DNA of 20,314 bases from DATMBL01 sp035559295 (GTDB taxonomy: Bacteria > Desulfobacterota > Binatia > UBA9968). Below the pieces are notes generated by a model. That model was given only the letters and a program-made list of their open reading frames with translations, did no database searches and was not told the origin of the DNA. Location: contig DATMBL010000190.1 in NCBI GenBank assembly GCA_035559295.1, positions 1 through 20,314 of the forward strand, given 5' to 3'. The position numbers and the translations under genes are program-made. Below, piece after piece: positions 5,909 through 14,468 of this stretch. Position 1 is the stretch's first letter, and each line of letters starts with the position of its first letter.

Positions 5909-8599
5909 TCAGCTCCGCAGCAGCTGCCTGAGCACGTATTCCAGGATGCCGCCGTGACGGTAGTAGTCGAGTTCCGCGGGCGTATCGATGCGGCACGTAA
6001 CGGTAAACTCTTTCGCACCGTCATCCCCGGCGGCTCGAACCTGGATGTCCTGCCGCAGTTTGAGCCCGGGGCCAATCCCGAGAATGTCGAATGTCTCGAA
6101 CCCCGTTAACCCGAGAGATTCGCGGTTTTCGCCCGGCTTGAACTGGAGCGGAATGATGCCCATGCCGATGAGATTGCTGCGGTGAATGCGTTCGAAACTC
6201 TCCGCAATCACCGCCTTGATGCCGAGAAGCCGCGGCCCCTTCGCTGCCCAATCGCGCGAGGAGCCGGTGCCATACTCCTTGCCGGCGATGACAATCAGCG
6301 GCACGCCTTCGCTTTGATACTGCATCGCGGCATCGTAAATCGACATCTGCTTCCTGTCCGGGAGATGAACCGTGACGCCGCCTTCGGTCCCGGGCGCGAG
6401 CATGTTCTTCAGGCGCACGTTGGCGAAAGTGCCGCGCACCATCACTTCATGGTTTCCGCGCCGGGCCCCGTACTGGTTGAAATCCTTCGGCAGCACGTCG
6501 TTCTGCATGAGATAGCGCGCCGCCGGACCGTTTCTTTCAATTGAACCGGCCGGGGAGATGTGATCCGTGGTCACCGAATCACCGAGCGACACCAGGACCC
6601 GGGCGCCTTTGATTTCCGTCGGATCGGCGGGCATCGCCGAGATCCCCTCGAAGTAGGGCGCGTGGCGAACGTACGTCGAGTGATCGTCCCAGGCGAATAA
6701 TTCCCCTTCCGGGACCGGCATCGCCTTCCAGCGCTCATCGCCTTCGGTAGCCCGGCTGTATTCCTTTTTGAACAATTCGGGCTTTACGAACTTGCGCATC
6801 ACATCCTGGATCTCCTCGGGGGTCGGCCAAATGTCCCGAAGATAAACCGGCCTCGCCTCCGTGTCCTGGCCAAGCGCTTCGTGGTAGAGGTCCACATCCA
6901 TCGTTCCGGCGAGCGCATAGGCAACGACCAACGGCGGCGATGCCAGATAGTTCGCGCGCACGCTCGGGTGAATACGGCCCTCGAAGTTTCGGTTTCCCGA
7001 CAGGACGGCGACGGCGACCAGATCGCCCTGCTGAATCGCCTGGCTCACAGGCTCAGGCAGCGGGCCGCTGTTGCCGATACAGGTCGTGCAACCGTAGCCC
7101 ACTAGGTGGAATCCCAATTGCTCCAGGTCGCGCAGTAAACCGCTATCCCTCAAGTATTCGGTAACGACTTTAGAGCCGGGCGCGAGGCTGGTCTTGACCC
7201 AGGGTTTGGTCTTGAGGCCTTTTGTAACCGCTTTCTTCGCCAACAGTCCTGCGCCGATCAAGACCGAAGGGTTCGAGGTGTTCGTACAGCTCGTGATCGC
7301 GGAAATCACCACCGAACCGTGACCCAAAGATACACGCGTGCCGTTCAACTGCACATCGACGCGCGTATTCGGATCGCCGGACTTCAAAAGGGACGGGAGG
7401 GCGGTCCGGAATGATTTTTTGCTTTCGGTCAAAGGCACGCGATCCTGCGGGCGGCGCGGCCCGGCAAGGCTCGGAACGACCGTGGCCAAATCCAACTCCA
7501 GGGTATCGGTAAATACCGGATCGGGCGACGCGTCGGTACGGAACATCCCCTGCTCTTTGGCGTAGCGTTCGACTAAATCAACGAGATCGCGATCGCGGCC
7601 GGTCAGTTCTAGGTATCGGAGCGTCTCGTCGTCGATTGGAAAATAACCGATCGTAGCTCCGTATTCGGGGGCCATGTTACCGATCGTTGCGCGGTCCGCG
7701 AGAGACAGACTCGATAGCCCCGAGCCGTAGAATTCGACGAATTTTTCGACCACGCCTTTTTTACGCAGCATCTGAACGACCGTGAGCACGAGATCGGTCG
7801 CCGTCGCCCCCTCGGGCAGCTTGCCGTAGAGCTTGAAGCCGATGACGTCCGGAATCAGCATGATTATCGGCTGTCCCAGGAGCGCCGCCTCCGCCTCGAT
7901 GCCTCCCACTCCCCAACCGACGACCCCGAGGCCGTTGATCATGGGGGTGTGCGAATCCATTCCGACGACGGTGTCGGGGTAAGCGAACGTCACCCCGTCC
8001 TTCGTCGCGCGAAAGACCACCGTCGCAAGGTACTCGAGATTGACTTGGTGGCAGATCCCGGTATCCGGAGGGATCAGGCGAAAATTGTCGAACGCCTTCT
8101 GGCCCCACCGCAGGAACGCGTAGCGCTCGGCGTTGCGCTCGAATTCGATCTGCGAGTTTTTGTGAAGCGCTTCGGCGCTGCCGAAATAGTCCACTTGGAC
8201 CGAGTGATCGATTACCAGATCAACAGGAGCAACAGGGTTGATCTTTTTTGGGTCTCCCCCGAGGCGCTTCATCGCTTCCCGCATCGCCGCAAGATCGACC
8301 ACGGCCGGCACGCCGGTGAGGTCCTGCATTAAGACGCGCGCCGGCATGAACGCGATTTCCTTGTCCTGCGGGACCTGGGGATTCCAGTTCGCGAGCGCTT
8401 CGATATCGGTTCTTTGGACGTGACGGTTATCTTCCTGCCGCAGGAGATTTTCGAGCAAGACTTTCAAGGAGACCGGCAGTCGCGAAACGTTTTTGAAGCC
8501 GGCTTTCTCCAAGCGATCGAGCCGGAAGATCTCGTAACTCGCACTCCCGGCTTGTAAGGTTTGGCGGGTGCCGAAACTATCGACGTGCTGCTCAGCCAT
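5909..8599 (-). CDS. acnA: Aconitate hydratase AcnA
   Basis: An 896-residue aconitase of the AcnA/IRP1 type, interconverting citrate and isocitrate in the TCA cycle; some members also act on 2-methylcitrate-derived substrates. The three iron-sulfur cysteines are C438 in ISAITSCTNTSNP and C504 and C507 in GYGCTTCIGNSGPL. Other family motifs: LTGVPAVVDLAAMR (94-107), DLVIDHSVQVD (127-137), GICHQVNLEYL (181-191), GMDSHTPMINGLGVVGWGVG (213-232), and the C-terminal swivel-domain segment GKEYGTGSSRDWAAKGP. Full normal length, no frameshift. The ATG at 8599 has AGGAG about 8 bases upstream. It is preceded by a candidate promoter and by a hairpin that separates it from the binding-protein gene upstream, so it is probably the first gene of an acnA-hydrolase unit. 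Confidence 0.97.
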   Translation of the reverse strand: MAEQHVDSFGTRQTLQAGSASYEIFRLDRLEKAGFKNVSRLPVSLKVLLENLLRQEDNRHVQRTDIEALANWNPQVPQDKEIAFMPARVLMQDLTGVPAVVDLAAMREAMKRLGGDPKKINPVAPVDLVIDHSVQVDYFGSAEALHKNSQIEFERNAERYAFLRWGQKAFDNFRLIPPDTGICHQVNLEYLATVVFRATKDGVTFAYPDTVVGMDSHTPMINGLGVVGWGVGGIEAEAALLGQPIIMLIPDVIGFKLYGKLPEGATATDLVLTVVQMLRKKGVVEKFVEFYGSGLSSLSLADRATIGNMAPEYGATIGYFPIDDETLRYLELTGRDRDLVDLVERYAKEQGMFRTDASPDPVFTDTLELDLATVVPSLAGPRRPQDRVPLTESKKSFRTALPSLLKSGDPNTRVDVQLNGTRVSLGHGSVVISAITSCTNTSNPSVLIGAGLLAKKAVTKGLKTKPWVKTSLAPGSKVVTEYLRDSGLLRDLEQLGFHLVGYGCTTCIGNSGPLPEPVSQAIQQGDLVAVAVLSGNRNFEGRIHPSVRANYLASPPLVVAYALAGTMDVDLYHEALGQDTEARPVYLRDIWPTPEEIQDVMRKFVKPELFKKEYSRATEGDERWKAMPVPEGELFAWDDHSTYVRHAPYFEGISAMPADPTEIKGARVLVSLGDSVTTDHISPAGSIERNGPAARYLMQNDVLPKDFNQYGARRGNHEVMVRGTFANVRLKNMLAPGTEGGVTVHLPDRKQMSIYDAAMQYQSEGVPLIVIAGKEYGTGSSRDWAAKGPRLLGIKAVIAESFERIHRSNLIGMGIIPLQFKPGENRESLGLTGFETFDILGIGPGLKLRQDIQVRAAGDDGAKEFTVTCRIDTPAELDYYRHGGILEYVLRQLLRS

Positions 8600-8631
8600 G
8601 GGGGCGCTCCTGTGATCCAGATTTCGTCTAA

Positions 8632-8660
8632 TTTTTAGCCAGGGGAGCGCAATAAAGCAA
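8632..8660 (-). promoter_or_regulatory. Candidate promoter for acnA
   Basis: On the minus strand TTGCTT (8660-8655) and TAAAAA (8637-8632) are spaced by exactly 17 bp, in an AT-rich pocket 33 bases upstream of the acnA ATG. It falls between the hairpin after the binding-protein gene and acnA, which suits an independent transcript. Match to consensus is moderate. Confidence 0.42.
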
Positions 8661-8683
8661 TCTGGCGCGGCGCCTCGACGATC

Positions 8684-8702
8684 GGCGGCTCGCCCAGCCG
8701 CC
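8684..8702 (-). terminator. Possible hairpin terminator after the NMT1-type binding protein
   Basis: GGCGGCT (8684-8690) and AGCCGCC (8696-8702) form a perfect 7-bp stem with a 5-base loop, starting two bases after the TAA at 8705-8707 on the minus strand. No T-run follows. Confidence 0.4.
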
Positions 8703-8704
8703 CG

Positions 8705-9703
8705 TTAACCCTTCTTGCCGTAGATTTTGTCGATGAAGCCTTCCTTTTCAAGCTCGCGCACGACGCTGTCGTCGATAAGGCTATCGACGGTTACTTTGGC
8801 TCCCGGGTTCGGCTTCAACGCTTCGTCGAGCTGGATCTTCATGCCCTCGCGGGTCGTATACGGGACGCGTTCGAGGATCTTGACGGTCGAGGCGTACGAG
8901 CTATCGAGATAAGCCTTGTTTGCGCCACGGAGATGCTTGGCAACGATTTTCTGCGTGCCTTCCTTGTTGGTCTTGAAAAAGTGCGCCGCTTCGATGAGCG
9001 CCATCATGATCCTCTTCACCGTCGGTCGCTTCTTGGCGAGAAAACTCTTAGTCGTGACGGCGCAGATGAACGGCAGCGGATAAGGCTTGGGCAAATCACC
9101 CATATCGGCAAGCACCCGGTGAGGCAAGCCCCCCGGAATCAAGTGAACGTTTCCAGGTGGCGAAGGAAACCCGGCGATCACTCCCCGACTGAAGCCCGCC
9201 GCTCGCTCCGAGGCCCCGCCCACCTGCAGGATCCTGACGTCTTCCATCGGCTTCAAGCCCAATCCCTTGAGGAGCTCGCGCGCTGCGACGTCTGAAACGC
9301 TGCCAAACCGGCTGATGCCGATCGACTTGCCTTTGAGATCCTCGGCCGACTTGATGCTGTCGAGCACCACCAGCTCATAGGCAAGGACATTGATGAAGCA
9401 CCCGACGCTCACGGTTTCGGCGCCGCGCACGGCTGCATTGGCAACGCCGCTTCCGGCGGCGTTGCCCACATGCACATCGCCCGCCATAATCGCCGCAATC
9501 CCCACCGTTGTGCTGCCGATGTAAATGACTTCGGCATCGAGACCGTGCTTTTTGTAAAAACCGGCGTCGTCCGCTACCGTCCAGATCGCATTCAGAGTGT
9601 CGGTCGAGCTGTAAGAAATCCGAACTCGTTCTTGGCTCCGCACATCCATGGGAGCGCCCAGGATCCACAAAGCGCCCATCAACAGCGGGAAAATCGATCT
9701 CAT
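8705..9703 (-). CDS. ABC-type substrate-binding protein, NMT1/SsuA-TauA (THI5-like) family
   Basis: A 332-residue periplasmic binding protein. An N-terminal signal peptide (about 1-23, MRSIFPLLMGALWILGAPMD then RSQE) precedes the mature protein. The start of the mature protein, VRISYSSTDTLNAIWTVADD with AGFYKKHGLDAEVIYI, is the classic opening of the NitT/TauT/NMT1 group. IMAGDVHVGNAAGSGVANA (about 72-90) and LKGKSIGISRFGS (about 123-135) fit the same fold. The ligand cannot be read from sequence; relatives bind nitrate, sulfonates, aromatic acids or pyrimidine precursors. The ATG at 9703 has GGAGG at a 7-base spacing. No permease or ATPase gene is adjacent, so it is an orphan component here. 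It is followed by a hairpin, then acnA. Confidence 0.9.
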   Translation of the reverse strand: MRSIFPLLMGALWILGAPMDVRSQERVRISYSSTDTLNAIWTVADDAGFYKKHGLDAEVIYIGSTTVGIAAIMAGDVHVGNAAGSGVANAAVRGAETVSVGCFINVLAYELVVLDSIKSAEDLKGKSIGISRFGSVSDVAARELLKGLGLKPMEDVRILQVGGASERAAGFSRGVIAGFPSPPGNVHLIPGGLPHRVLADMGDLPKPYPLPFICAVTTKSFLAKKRPTVKRIMMALIEAAHFFKTNKEGTQKIVAKHLRGANKAYLDSSYASTVKILERVPYTTREGMKIQLDEALKPNPGAKVTVDSLIDDSVVRELEKEGFIDKIYGKKG

Positions 9704-9876
9704 CTCAATACCTCCGCTGGACGTTAAAACCCGGCTTTCTCGCCGTCGGCCGACCCTACCCTGTTTGTTCTGCGCCAGTCAATACGCTCCGGCCGCCGGG
9801 CGCCTCTGTTCGCGATATCGGCGCGCTTTCGTTCGCCGTTGTTCGACCCCGGTTTGTTTGCTAGTCAGTCGATAGA

Positions 9877-10467
9877 ATGGCGACGGTTGTGCAACGATAC
9901 TCTCCGGCACAGGCCGAGCCTGCCATCGCGCTGCTCGCCGAAGCGTTTGTCAGCAGCCCGCTTCATGTTTCCGCTTTCGGGCCGAACCGCATCGATCTCA
10001 ATCGACTGTTTTTCCGCATCGGTCTACGCCACATGTTCTCCGGGCAAGCCTTTGTCGCGCTCAGAGACGGGGAACTTCAGGGCTACATGCATTTCAATGC
10101 GTCTCCCTTCTGCCTGCCTTTGCCTGAAGAGGTGCCGATCGCCGCCGCAACGATCTTGAAACCCCTCGGGCAGGCACTCCCCCGGATCATCCCGTGGTTT
10201 TCCCGTTGGTGCCGCCTCGATCCTGCGGAACCGCACGTGCATTTGGGTCCGATCGGGGTTTTGCCACAGGCCCAACGCCGGGGGATCGGTTCGGCGCTCA
10301 TGCGCCGTTACATCGATCACTTGGAGCACGAGCGTGCCGCGGCCTATCTCGAAACCGATCGGCTAGAAAACGTCGAGTTCTACGAAAAGTATGGGTTCGC
10401 CGTGCAGCGGCATGAAAGAGTAATTGGCGCTCCGGTGTGGTACATGTGGCGGCCTGCCGACCGCTAG
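9877..10467 (+). CDS. GNAT family N-acetyltransferase
   Basis: A cytoplasmic acetyltransferase of 196 residues. The acetyl-CoA-binding motif A is LGPIGVLPQAQRRGIGSAL (123-141), with the Q/RxxGxG/A pattern as QRRGIG. The family's C-terminal signature follows as LETDRLENVEFYEKYGF (158-174). The N-terminal half (1-110), which would shape the acceptor site, is not one I recognise, so the substrate (protein, antibiotic, metabolite) is open. The ATG at 9877 is the first in frame; a clear Shine-Dalgarno is lacking. The gene stands alone on the plus strand, divergent from the NMT1-type binding protein and convergent with a small membrane protein gene. Confidence 0.88.
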   Translation: MATVVQRYSPAQAEPAIALLAEAFVSSPLHVSAFGPNRIDLNRLFFRIGLRHMFSGQAFVALRDGELQGYMHFNASPFCLPLPEEVPIAAATILKPLGQALPRIIPWFSRWCRLDPAEPHVHLGPIGVLPQAQRRGIGSALMRRYIDHLEHERAAAYLETDRLENVEFYEKYGFAVQRHERVIGAPVWYMWRPADR

Positions 10468-10513
10468 GCCGTCTCCGGGTCGCTGGCAGTCGGTCGCCCG
10501 ACGCCGTTACACT

Positions 10514-10527
10514 ACCATATATATGGT
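10514..10527. repeat. 14-bp perfect palindrome
   Basis: ACCATATATATGGT is self-complementary and markedly AT-rich compared with its surroundings. It lies 47 bases after the stop codon of the GNAT gene, in the intergenic stretch before the large hairpin. It could be an operator-like site or chance. Confidence 0.5.
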
Positions 10528-10547
10528 TACGGGCCAGCCGGGCATTC

Positions 10548-10595
10548 GGCCTGGCAGGCGCCTCGAAGCCCTTCTTGGAGCGCCTGGCGCAGGCC
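10548..10595. terminator. Large imperfect hairpin between convergent genes, possible bidirectional terminator
   Basis: Nested arms pair as GGCCT/AGGCC, CAGGCG/CGCCTG and CTCGAAG/CTTGGAG (one mismatch) around the loop CCCTT, with short internal loops. It sits between the 3' ends of the GNAT gene (plus) and the small membrane protein gene (minus). No strong T-run is present. Confidence 0.45.
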
Positions 10596-10604
10596 CGGTA
10601 GTCT

Positions 10605-10847
10605 TCAGCGCCCTGGATCGGCAGGAGGCGGCGGGTTGGCCGGGCGCAGCTGGTTTAACGGCGAATCGGGCGGGAGAATCGGCATCGGCAAATTGCGCTG
10701 CTGGCAGGTGTGGATCAGCATCATCGCCATCGACACCGAGCTCACGATCGCCGTCATGGTGATAAACGGCGTCCAGAAAGCGTTCCAGCGCTCCCGGCGG
10801 CGCTCCTCTCTGATCTCCTCTTCGGTTTTCGGCGGCTCGAGCTTCAC
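10605..10847 (-). CDS. Small single-helix membrane protein (hypothetical)
   Basis: An 80-residue open frame with a plausible protein layout. It has a strongly charged N-terminus rich in E and R (about 1-22, KTEEEIREERRRERW), one hydrophobic helix (about 24-45, FWTPFITMTAIVSSVSMAMM), then a proline-rich tail (about 53-80) that would lie outside the cytoplasm by the positive-inside rule. I do not recognise a family. The start is GTG at 10847 with no good Shine-Dalgarno, so the start is uncertain. A longer frame on the same strand (10507-10881) lacks any protein-like pattern and is judged a shadow. It could be the only gene in the 487 bp between the GNAT gene and the MFS gene. Confidence 0.5.
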   Translation of the reverse strand: MKLEPPKTEEEIREERRRERWNAFWTPFITMTAIVSSVSMAMMLIHTCQQRNLPMPILPPDSPLNQLRPANPPPPADPGR

Positions 10848-10954
10848 GGGGGGGTTTTAACTCACTAGAAATATACCTCAAGGCGGCGCGCGAACAACCC
10901 CTCGAGCGCAGCGGCTGCGTCTTGCGGGTTCACGGCGGAAACGCCTCTTCCAGC

Positions 10955-12262
10955 TCAGTCGCGCGCCGGCCCTACCAGAGGACGAATACCGATTACGCTG
11001 AAAAAAAGCTCCTGTATCGTTGCGTCGTGCGTCCGCCTGACCTCCCGAAAAGACCGTGACATCAAGAGATAAACCGAAAGCCGAGCCAAAGAAGAGACCG
11101 CAAAAAGCGCGAGCAGCGAAAAGCCGAAAACGGGCGGCAAGTGGGCCGCCAACAATCCGCCGAGAGATGCACCTGCAAAGATCGCCGTGCCGTTGATCAC
11201 ATTGAAATAAGCGATACAGCGCACGCGTTTTGGCGGCGTGACGGCATCATAGATGAAGTTTCCTGTCGCCAGTGTAACCCCGCTCCACGTAAACCCGGCC
11301 CAAATCTGAACCGCCATGAGGTAGAGGGGATGATGCGAAACCAGCCAAAAAGCCGGAATCAAAGCAGCGAAGAGCGATGCGAGCCGGAGCACGCGCACGT
11401 TGCCGACGAGATCGGCGTGCCGGCCCCACAGCGGTAGCGCGATCAGGGCGGCCAACGAAGACCCGACCTGTAACGCCATGTAAGTGAGGTAATCGAACCC
11501 GAGATCGCGCAGCATGAAAACCGCAAAAAAAGGCGCGGAGAGATACGTAGCGAAATTCAAAGAAGCGGCAAACGCGACGAACTTAAGAAAATTGCTTTCC
11601 TTAAAGCGCGCCACAAACATGAGAAACGTGAAATCGCTAGCGGGGTCGGCTTTGTGCGGCGGCTCGCCCATACGATGGATGAAGTAAGCGGAGAAGTAAC
11701 GCGCGAGCGCCGCAAAGAAGAACAAAAGCGAAAATCCCAGGCGGTATGAATAGTCTCGAAAAACACTCAGAAGCAGCCCCGAGCCGAGGATGCTGCCGAT
11801 CGTGACTCCGCCGACGAGGCGATTGCGCCAACCGAAGTACCGGCCCCGTTTGCTCGCGGGAACATAGTCGCTCATCAGGCTGCCCCACGCGGGTCCGGCC
11901 AATCCGCCTGAGACCGCCGCCAAAATCAAACACGCGAGCAGCAGCTCGACCTTCCACGGCGTTGGCGTCCACGGGAGCACGGCTATACAGCCGATCACTG
12001 TGGCCTGCCCCAGCACCAACCGTACGAGCAGTTTTATGCGGCCGCCAACCAAATAAATCACGCGGACGGCCAAGAACTGCGACAGCGAAGCCAGGAGGTT
12101 TGGGAGGGCGCTAACCAGCCCGATCTGCTGTACGCTCGCGCCCAAAAACAGCGCCAGCGGGATTGCATAATGTTCGGTCACGCCGCCCATCAGGGCGGCA
12201 CATGCGCCGTCCTTCAAAGAAGCGTTGAGGCTGTCTCGGACGGCGACTCTTTTTCTCTTCAT
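10955..12262 (-). CDS. Major facilitator superfamily (MFS) transporter
   Basis: An integral membrane protein of 435 residues with about ten to twelve hydrophobic segments along its whole length and a central charged loop (about 195-215), the usual 6+6 MFS layout. The segment SDYVPASKRGRYFGWRNRLV is like the conserved loop 2-3 or 4-5 basic motif that many MFS proteins carry, and LWGRHADLVGNVRVLRLASL in the second half is the repeat of it. Substrate is not readable. I trimmed the open frame from 12412 to the ATG at 12262 (MKRKRVAVRDSLNASLKDG), because the 50 upstream residues are not membrane-like and this start puts basic residues just before the first helix. The Shine-Dalgarno is weak. The gene is divergent from the OPG operon across a 317-bp spacer. 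Confidence 0.85.
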   Translation of the reverse strand: MKRKRVAVRDSLNASLKDGACAALMGGVTEHYAIPLALFLGASVQQIGLVSALPNLLASLSQFLAVRVIYLVGGRIKLLVRLVLGQATVIGCIAVLPWTPTPWKVELLLACLILAAVSGGLAGPAWGSLMSDYVPASKRGRYFGWRNRLVGGVTIGSILGSGLLLSVFRDYSYRLGFSLLFFFAALARYFSAYFIHRMGEPPHKADPASDFTFLMFVARFKESNFLKFVAFAASLNFATYLSAPFFAVFMLRDLGFDYLTYMALQVGSSLAALIALPLWGRHADLVGNVRVLRLASLFAALIPAFWLVSHHPLYLMAVQIWAGFTWSGVTLATGNFIYDAVTPPKRVRCIAYFNVINGTAIFAGASLGGLLAAHLPPVFGFSLLALFAVSSLARLSVYLLMSRSFREVRRTHDATIQELFFSVIGIRPLVGPARD

Positions 12263-12579
12263 GCTTCGGGGAAAGCCAATAGTGAAGCATTTTCGACTCG
12301 AATACCAGCCCGCCTGCGACGAGCGCGCAACGTAGGAGCGGCTGAGTTCGTCTTCGGTATGAACGTTGGCGGCCAATGAATCGTCTAACGAAACAAGCAA
12401 ACCCGAATGCACCCTGGTATTCGCGCCACATGAAGCTGAACCGTTTCACTCCTGAGACAAAATCCTACAGCTAGGACGGGTTAAAGGCGCAGCGGAGCGC
12501 TCTTCCCAAAACCTTTCGGTGGCGCAAGGTTTATGGAAGCGTGGTCTTGCTTTTGCAGCCGACCAGCGACTGTTACTCT
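12263..12579. other. Divergent intergenic region between MFS gene and opgG
   Basis: These 317 bases separate two divergently transcribed genes and must hold their promoters, but I see no hexamer pair strong enough to call. A perfect 7-bp inverted repeat, AAACCTT (12509-12515) and AAGGTTT (12526-12532), with a 10-base spacer lies 48-71 bases upstream of opgG and could be a leader hairpin or operator. Open frames here (for example to the start at 12412 on the minus strand) read as upstream extensions without protein-like character. Confidence 0.5.
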
Positions 12580-14073
12580 ATGATCAATCTAAAAATTTTT
12601 TTTATTCTGATACTCACGGCTCAATCTGTATTTGCAAACGATCGCTTTGACTATCAGCACGTCGTCAGCGCAGCGCAGAAGCTAGCCGCGGCGCCGTATG
12701 CGGCGCCAGCCAAAATTCCCGATTTTCTTCGCAATCTGACTTACGATGCGTTCAGAGATATCCGCTTCAAGCCCGAGCGTACGCTGTGGGCCGGCCCCGC
12801 AAGCCGTTTTGGCATTCAGTTGATCCACTTAGGCCTCTACTTTCATAACCCCGTTGCGATCAACATCGTCGATGCAAAAGGCGTCCAACGGTTGCCGTTC
12901 TCCAGCGATCTTTTCACCTACGGGCGTAACACTTTCAAAGACCAGATCCCGCCCGACCTGGGGTTCGCCGGCTTCCGCATCACGTATCCGCTGAACGACC
13001 CGAAAGCACAGAACCATGTGTTGGTATTCGCCGGCGCGAGCTACTTTCGTGGCGTGGCGCGCAATCAAGTTTTTGGGCTTTCCGCCCGGGGCTTGGCAAT
13101 CGATACCGGCCTACCGACCGGGGAGGAGTTTCCCTATTTCCGGGAGTTTTGGCTGGAGAAACCCGACGCCAAAGCCCGAAAGATTCGCCTCCACGCGTTA
13201 TTGGACAGCGAAAGCGTCACCGGAGCGTATCGTTTCGACGTTTATCCTGGAGATCAGACCATAACTGATGTGACGGTTACGCTTTTCGAACGGAAGCGCC
13301 CAAAGTTATTGGGATGGGCACCGCTTACCAGCATGTTTTTTTATGGCGAGTCCAAGGCGCGTCCGGCCGGACACTGGCGGCCGGAAGTGCACGACTCCGA
13401 TGGATTACTGCTATGGAGCGGAAGCGGTGAGTGGCTCTGGCGGCCGTTGATCAATCCGGAACGGCTCTTGATCAACTCCTTTGAAGTCGAAGGGCTTAAG
13501 GGGTTCGGCCTGCTCCAGCGCGACCGAGACTTCGCCCACTACGAAGATCTCGAGGCGCGGTACGATTTGCGTCCAAACGCCTGGATCGTGCCGAAGGGTG
13601 ATTGGGGGAAGGGAGAGGTTCGTCTCGTGCAAATCCCGACGAAAAACGAGGTCAACGACAACATCGTTGCTTTCTGGGTGCCGCGCGGGCTTCCGCCGAG
13701 CGGTAAGCCCATTGAATTCTCATACCGGATCTACTTTCATTCTCGGGAGCCGGGTGGGCTCGATCGCGGCCGGACACTGGCAACTTGGGTGGGGGACGGC
13801 GAGGAGAAGGGCAGCAAGCGGGTGATTATCGACTTCGCCGGCCGCAGCCTGGCGGCTCTGCCGGAAGGGGCTCCCGTTCAAGGCGTCATCACCGTCGGCG
13901 CGGACGGAAAACTCATTCAGCAAAACGTTCAAAAGAACCCTGTTACGGGCGGTTGGCGGCTCGCCTTTCAAGTGATTCCACCCAAAGGCAAACCGCTCGA
14001 GCTGCGGGCTTTTCTGCAGCACGATAAAGCCGCTTTGACCGAGACGTGGAGTTATCTCCTGACGGAAACCTGA
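12580..14073 (+). CDS. opgG: Glucan biosynthesis protein G (periplasmic, OpgG/MdoG)
   Basis: A 497-residue exported protein (E. coli OpgG is about 511) required to build or branch osmoregulated periplasmic glucans. The Sec signal peptide is MINLKIFFILILTAQSVFA with likely cleavage before NDRF. The mature start, FDYQHVVSAAQKLAAAPYAA, followed by the FRDIRFKPERTLW region (about 57-69), matches the MdoG family opening. Later family segments include YFREFWLEKPDAKARKIRL and the C-terminal Ig-like domain (about 390-497). A Sec-type rather than twin-arginine leader argues for OpgG over OpgD. I chose the ATG at 12580 rather than the GTG at 12541 because it gives a standard signal peptide. It heads the operon opgG, a 129-residue gene and opgH; the next start is five bases after its stop. 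Confidence 0.93.
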   Translation: MINLKIFFILILTAQSVFANDRFDYQHVVSAAQKLAAAPYAAPAKIPDFLRNLTYDAFRDIRFKPERTLWAGPASRFGIQLIHLGLYFHNPVAINIVDAKGVQRLPFSSDLFTYGRNTFKDQIPPDLGFAGFRITYPLNDPKAQNHVLVFAGASYFRGVARNQVFGLSARGLAIDTGLPTGEEFPYFREFWLEKPDAKARKIRLHALLDSESVTGAYRFDVYPGDQTITDVTVTLFERKRPKLLGWAPLTSMFFYGESKARPAGHWRPEVHDSDGLLLWSGSGEWLWRPLINPERLLINSFEVEGLKGFGLLQRDRDFAHYEDLEARYDLRPNAWIVPKGDWGKGEVRLVQIPTKNEVNDNIVAFWVPRGLPPSGKPIEFSYRIYFHSREPGGLDRGRTLATWVGDGEEKGSKRVIIDFAGRSLAALPEGAPVQGVITVGADGKLIQQNVQKNPVTGGWRLAFQVIPPKGKPLELRAFLQHDKAALTETWSYLLTET

Positions 14074-14078
14074 TCCTT

Positions 14079-14468
14079 ATGCTTGACGCACCATTTCCAA
14101 CGATTCAACGCAACCTCGGTATCGACGGTCCCGCGCAAGGCGCCGTCTCGAAGCGCGATCGCGAATGCGCCGAAACCTGGCTGCTTCATTTTCTGGAGCT
14201 GCATGGCGTGGCGGCCCCCCAACGAATCTCCATTGCCGCAGAGGTGATCGCCGGAGCGGCGTCGCGCGGCGATCCTGCGCGGTTCATGCTGGAGGTCGCC
14301 GGCGAAGCCCGCCGCGCTCTGTCGGGCCGGAGTCGTTACTTTGGCCCCCCGATGCGGCGGCGCTCCATGAAGCCTCACGCGCTCGATTACCTGTCGTGGG
14401 ACGCGCTCGGGCGTGGTATCTTCGAACGGCTCCAGGGTAAAGAACGCCTCGAACTTTCATTCAAATGA
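14079..14468 (+). CDS. Small OPG-operon protein, probable detached N-terminal domain of OpgH
   Basis: A cytoplasmic protein of 129 residues with no signal peptide or membrane helix. It begins five bases after the opgG stop; its stop overlaps the opgH start as ATGA (14465-14468), so the two are likely translationally coupled. E. coli OpgH has about 140 cytoplasmic residues before its first membrane helix; the opgH here lacks them, and this gene lies exactly where they would be encoded. Its C-terminus, RRSM (94-97) then GRGIFERLQGK (111-121), resembles RSSM...VGRFWDRLRGR as I recall it from E. coli. The similarity is short and unverified by alignment. In E. coli that domain is reported to contact FtsZ; whether this one does is unknown. 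A single-base frameshift in an intact fused gene is the main alternative. An upstream GTG at 14046 is a possible start. Confidence 0.68.
   Translation: MLDAPFPTIQRNLGIDGPAQGAVSKRDRECAETWLLHFLELHGVAAPQRISIAAEVIAGAASRGDPARFMLEVAGEARRALSGRSRYFGPPMRRRSMKPHALDYLSWDALGRGIFERLQGKERLELSFK

Noticed and set aside
5863..6075. Upstream extension of the metallo-hydrolase to the start at 6075
   Set aside because: It would overlap the end of acnA by about 170 bp and adds Ser/Arg-rich sequence unlike the family; the ATG at 5862 gives a sensible leader.
12541..12579. GTG start for opgG at 12541
   Set aside because: It would add 13 residues before a standard signal peptide and spoil its N-region; the ATG at 12580 is preferred although its ribosome-binding site is weak.
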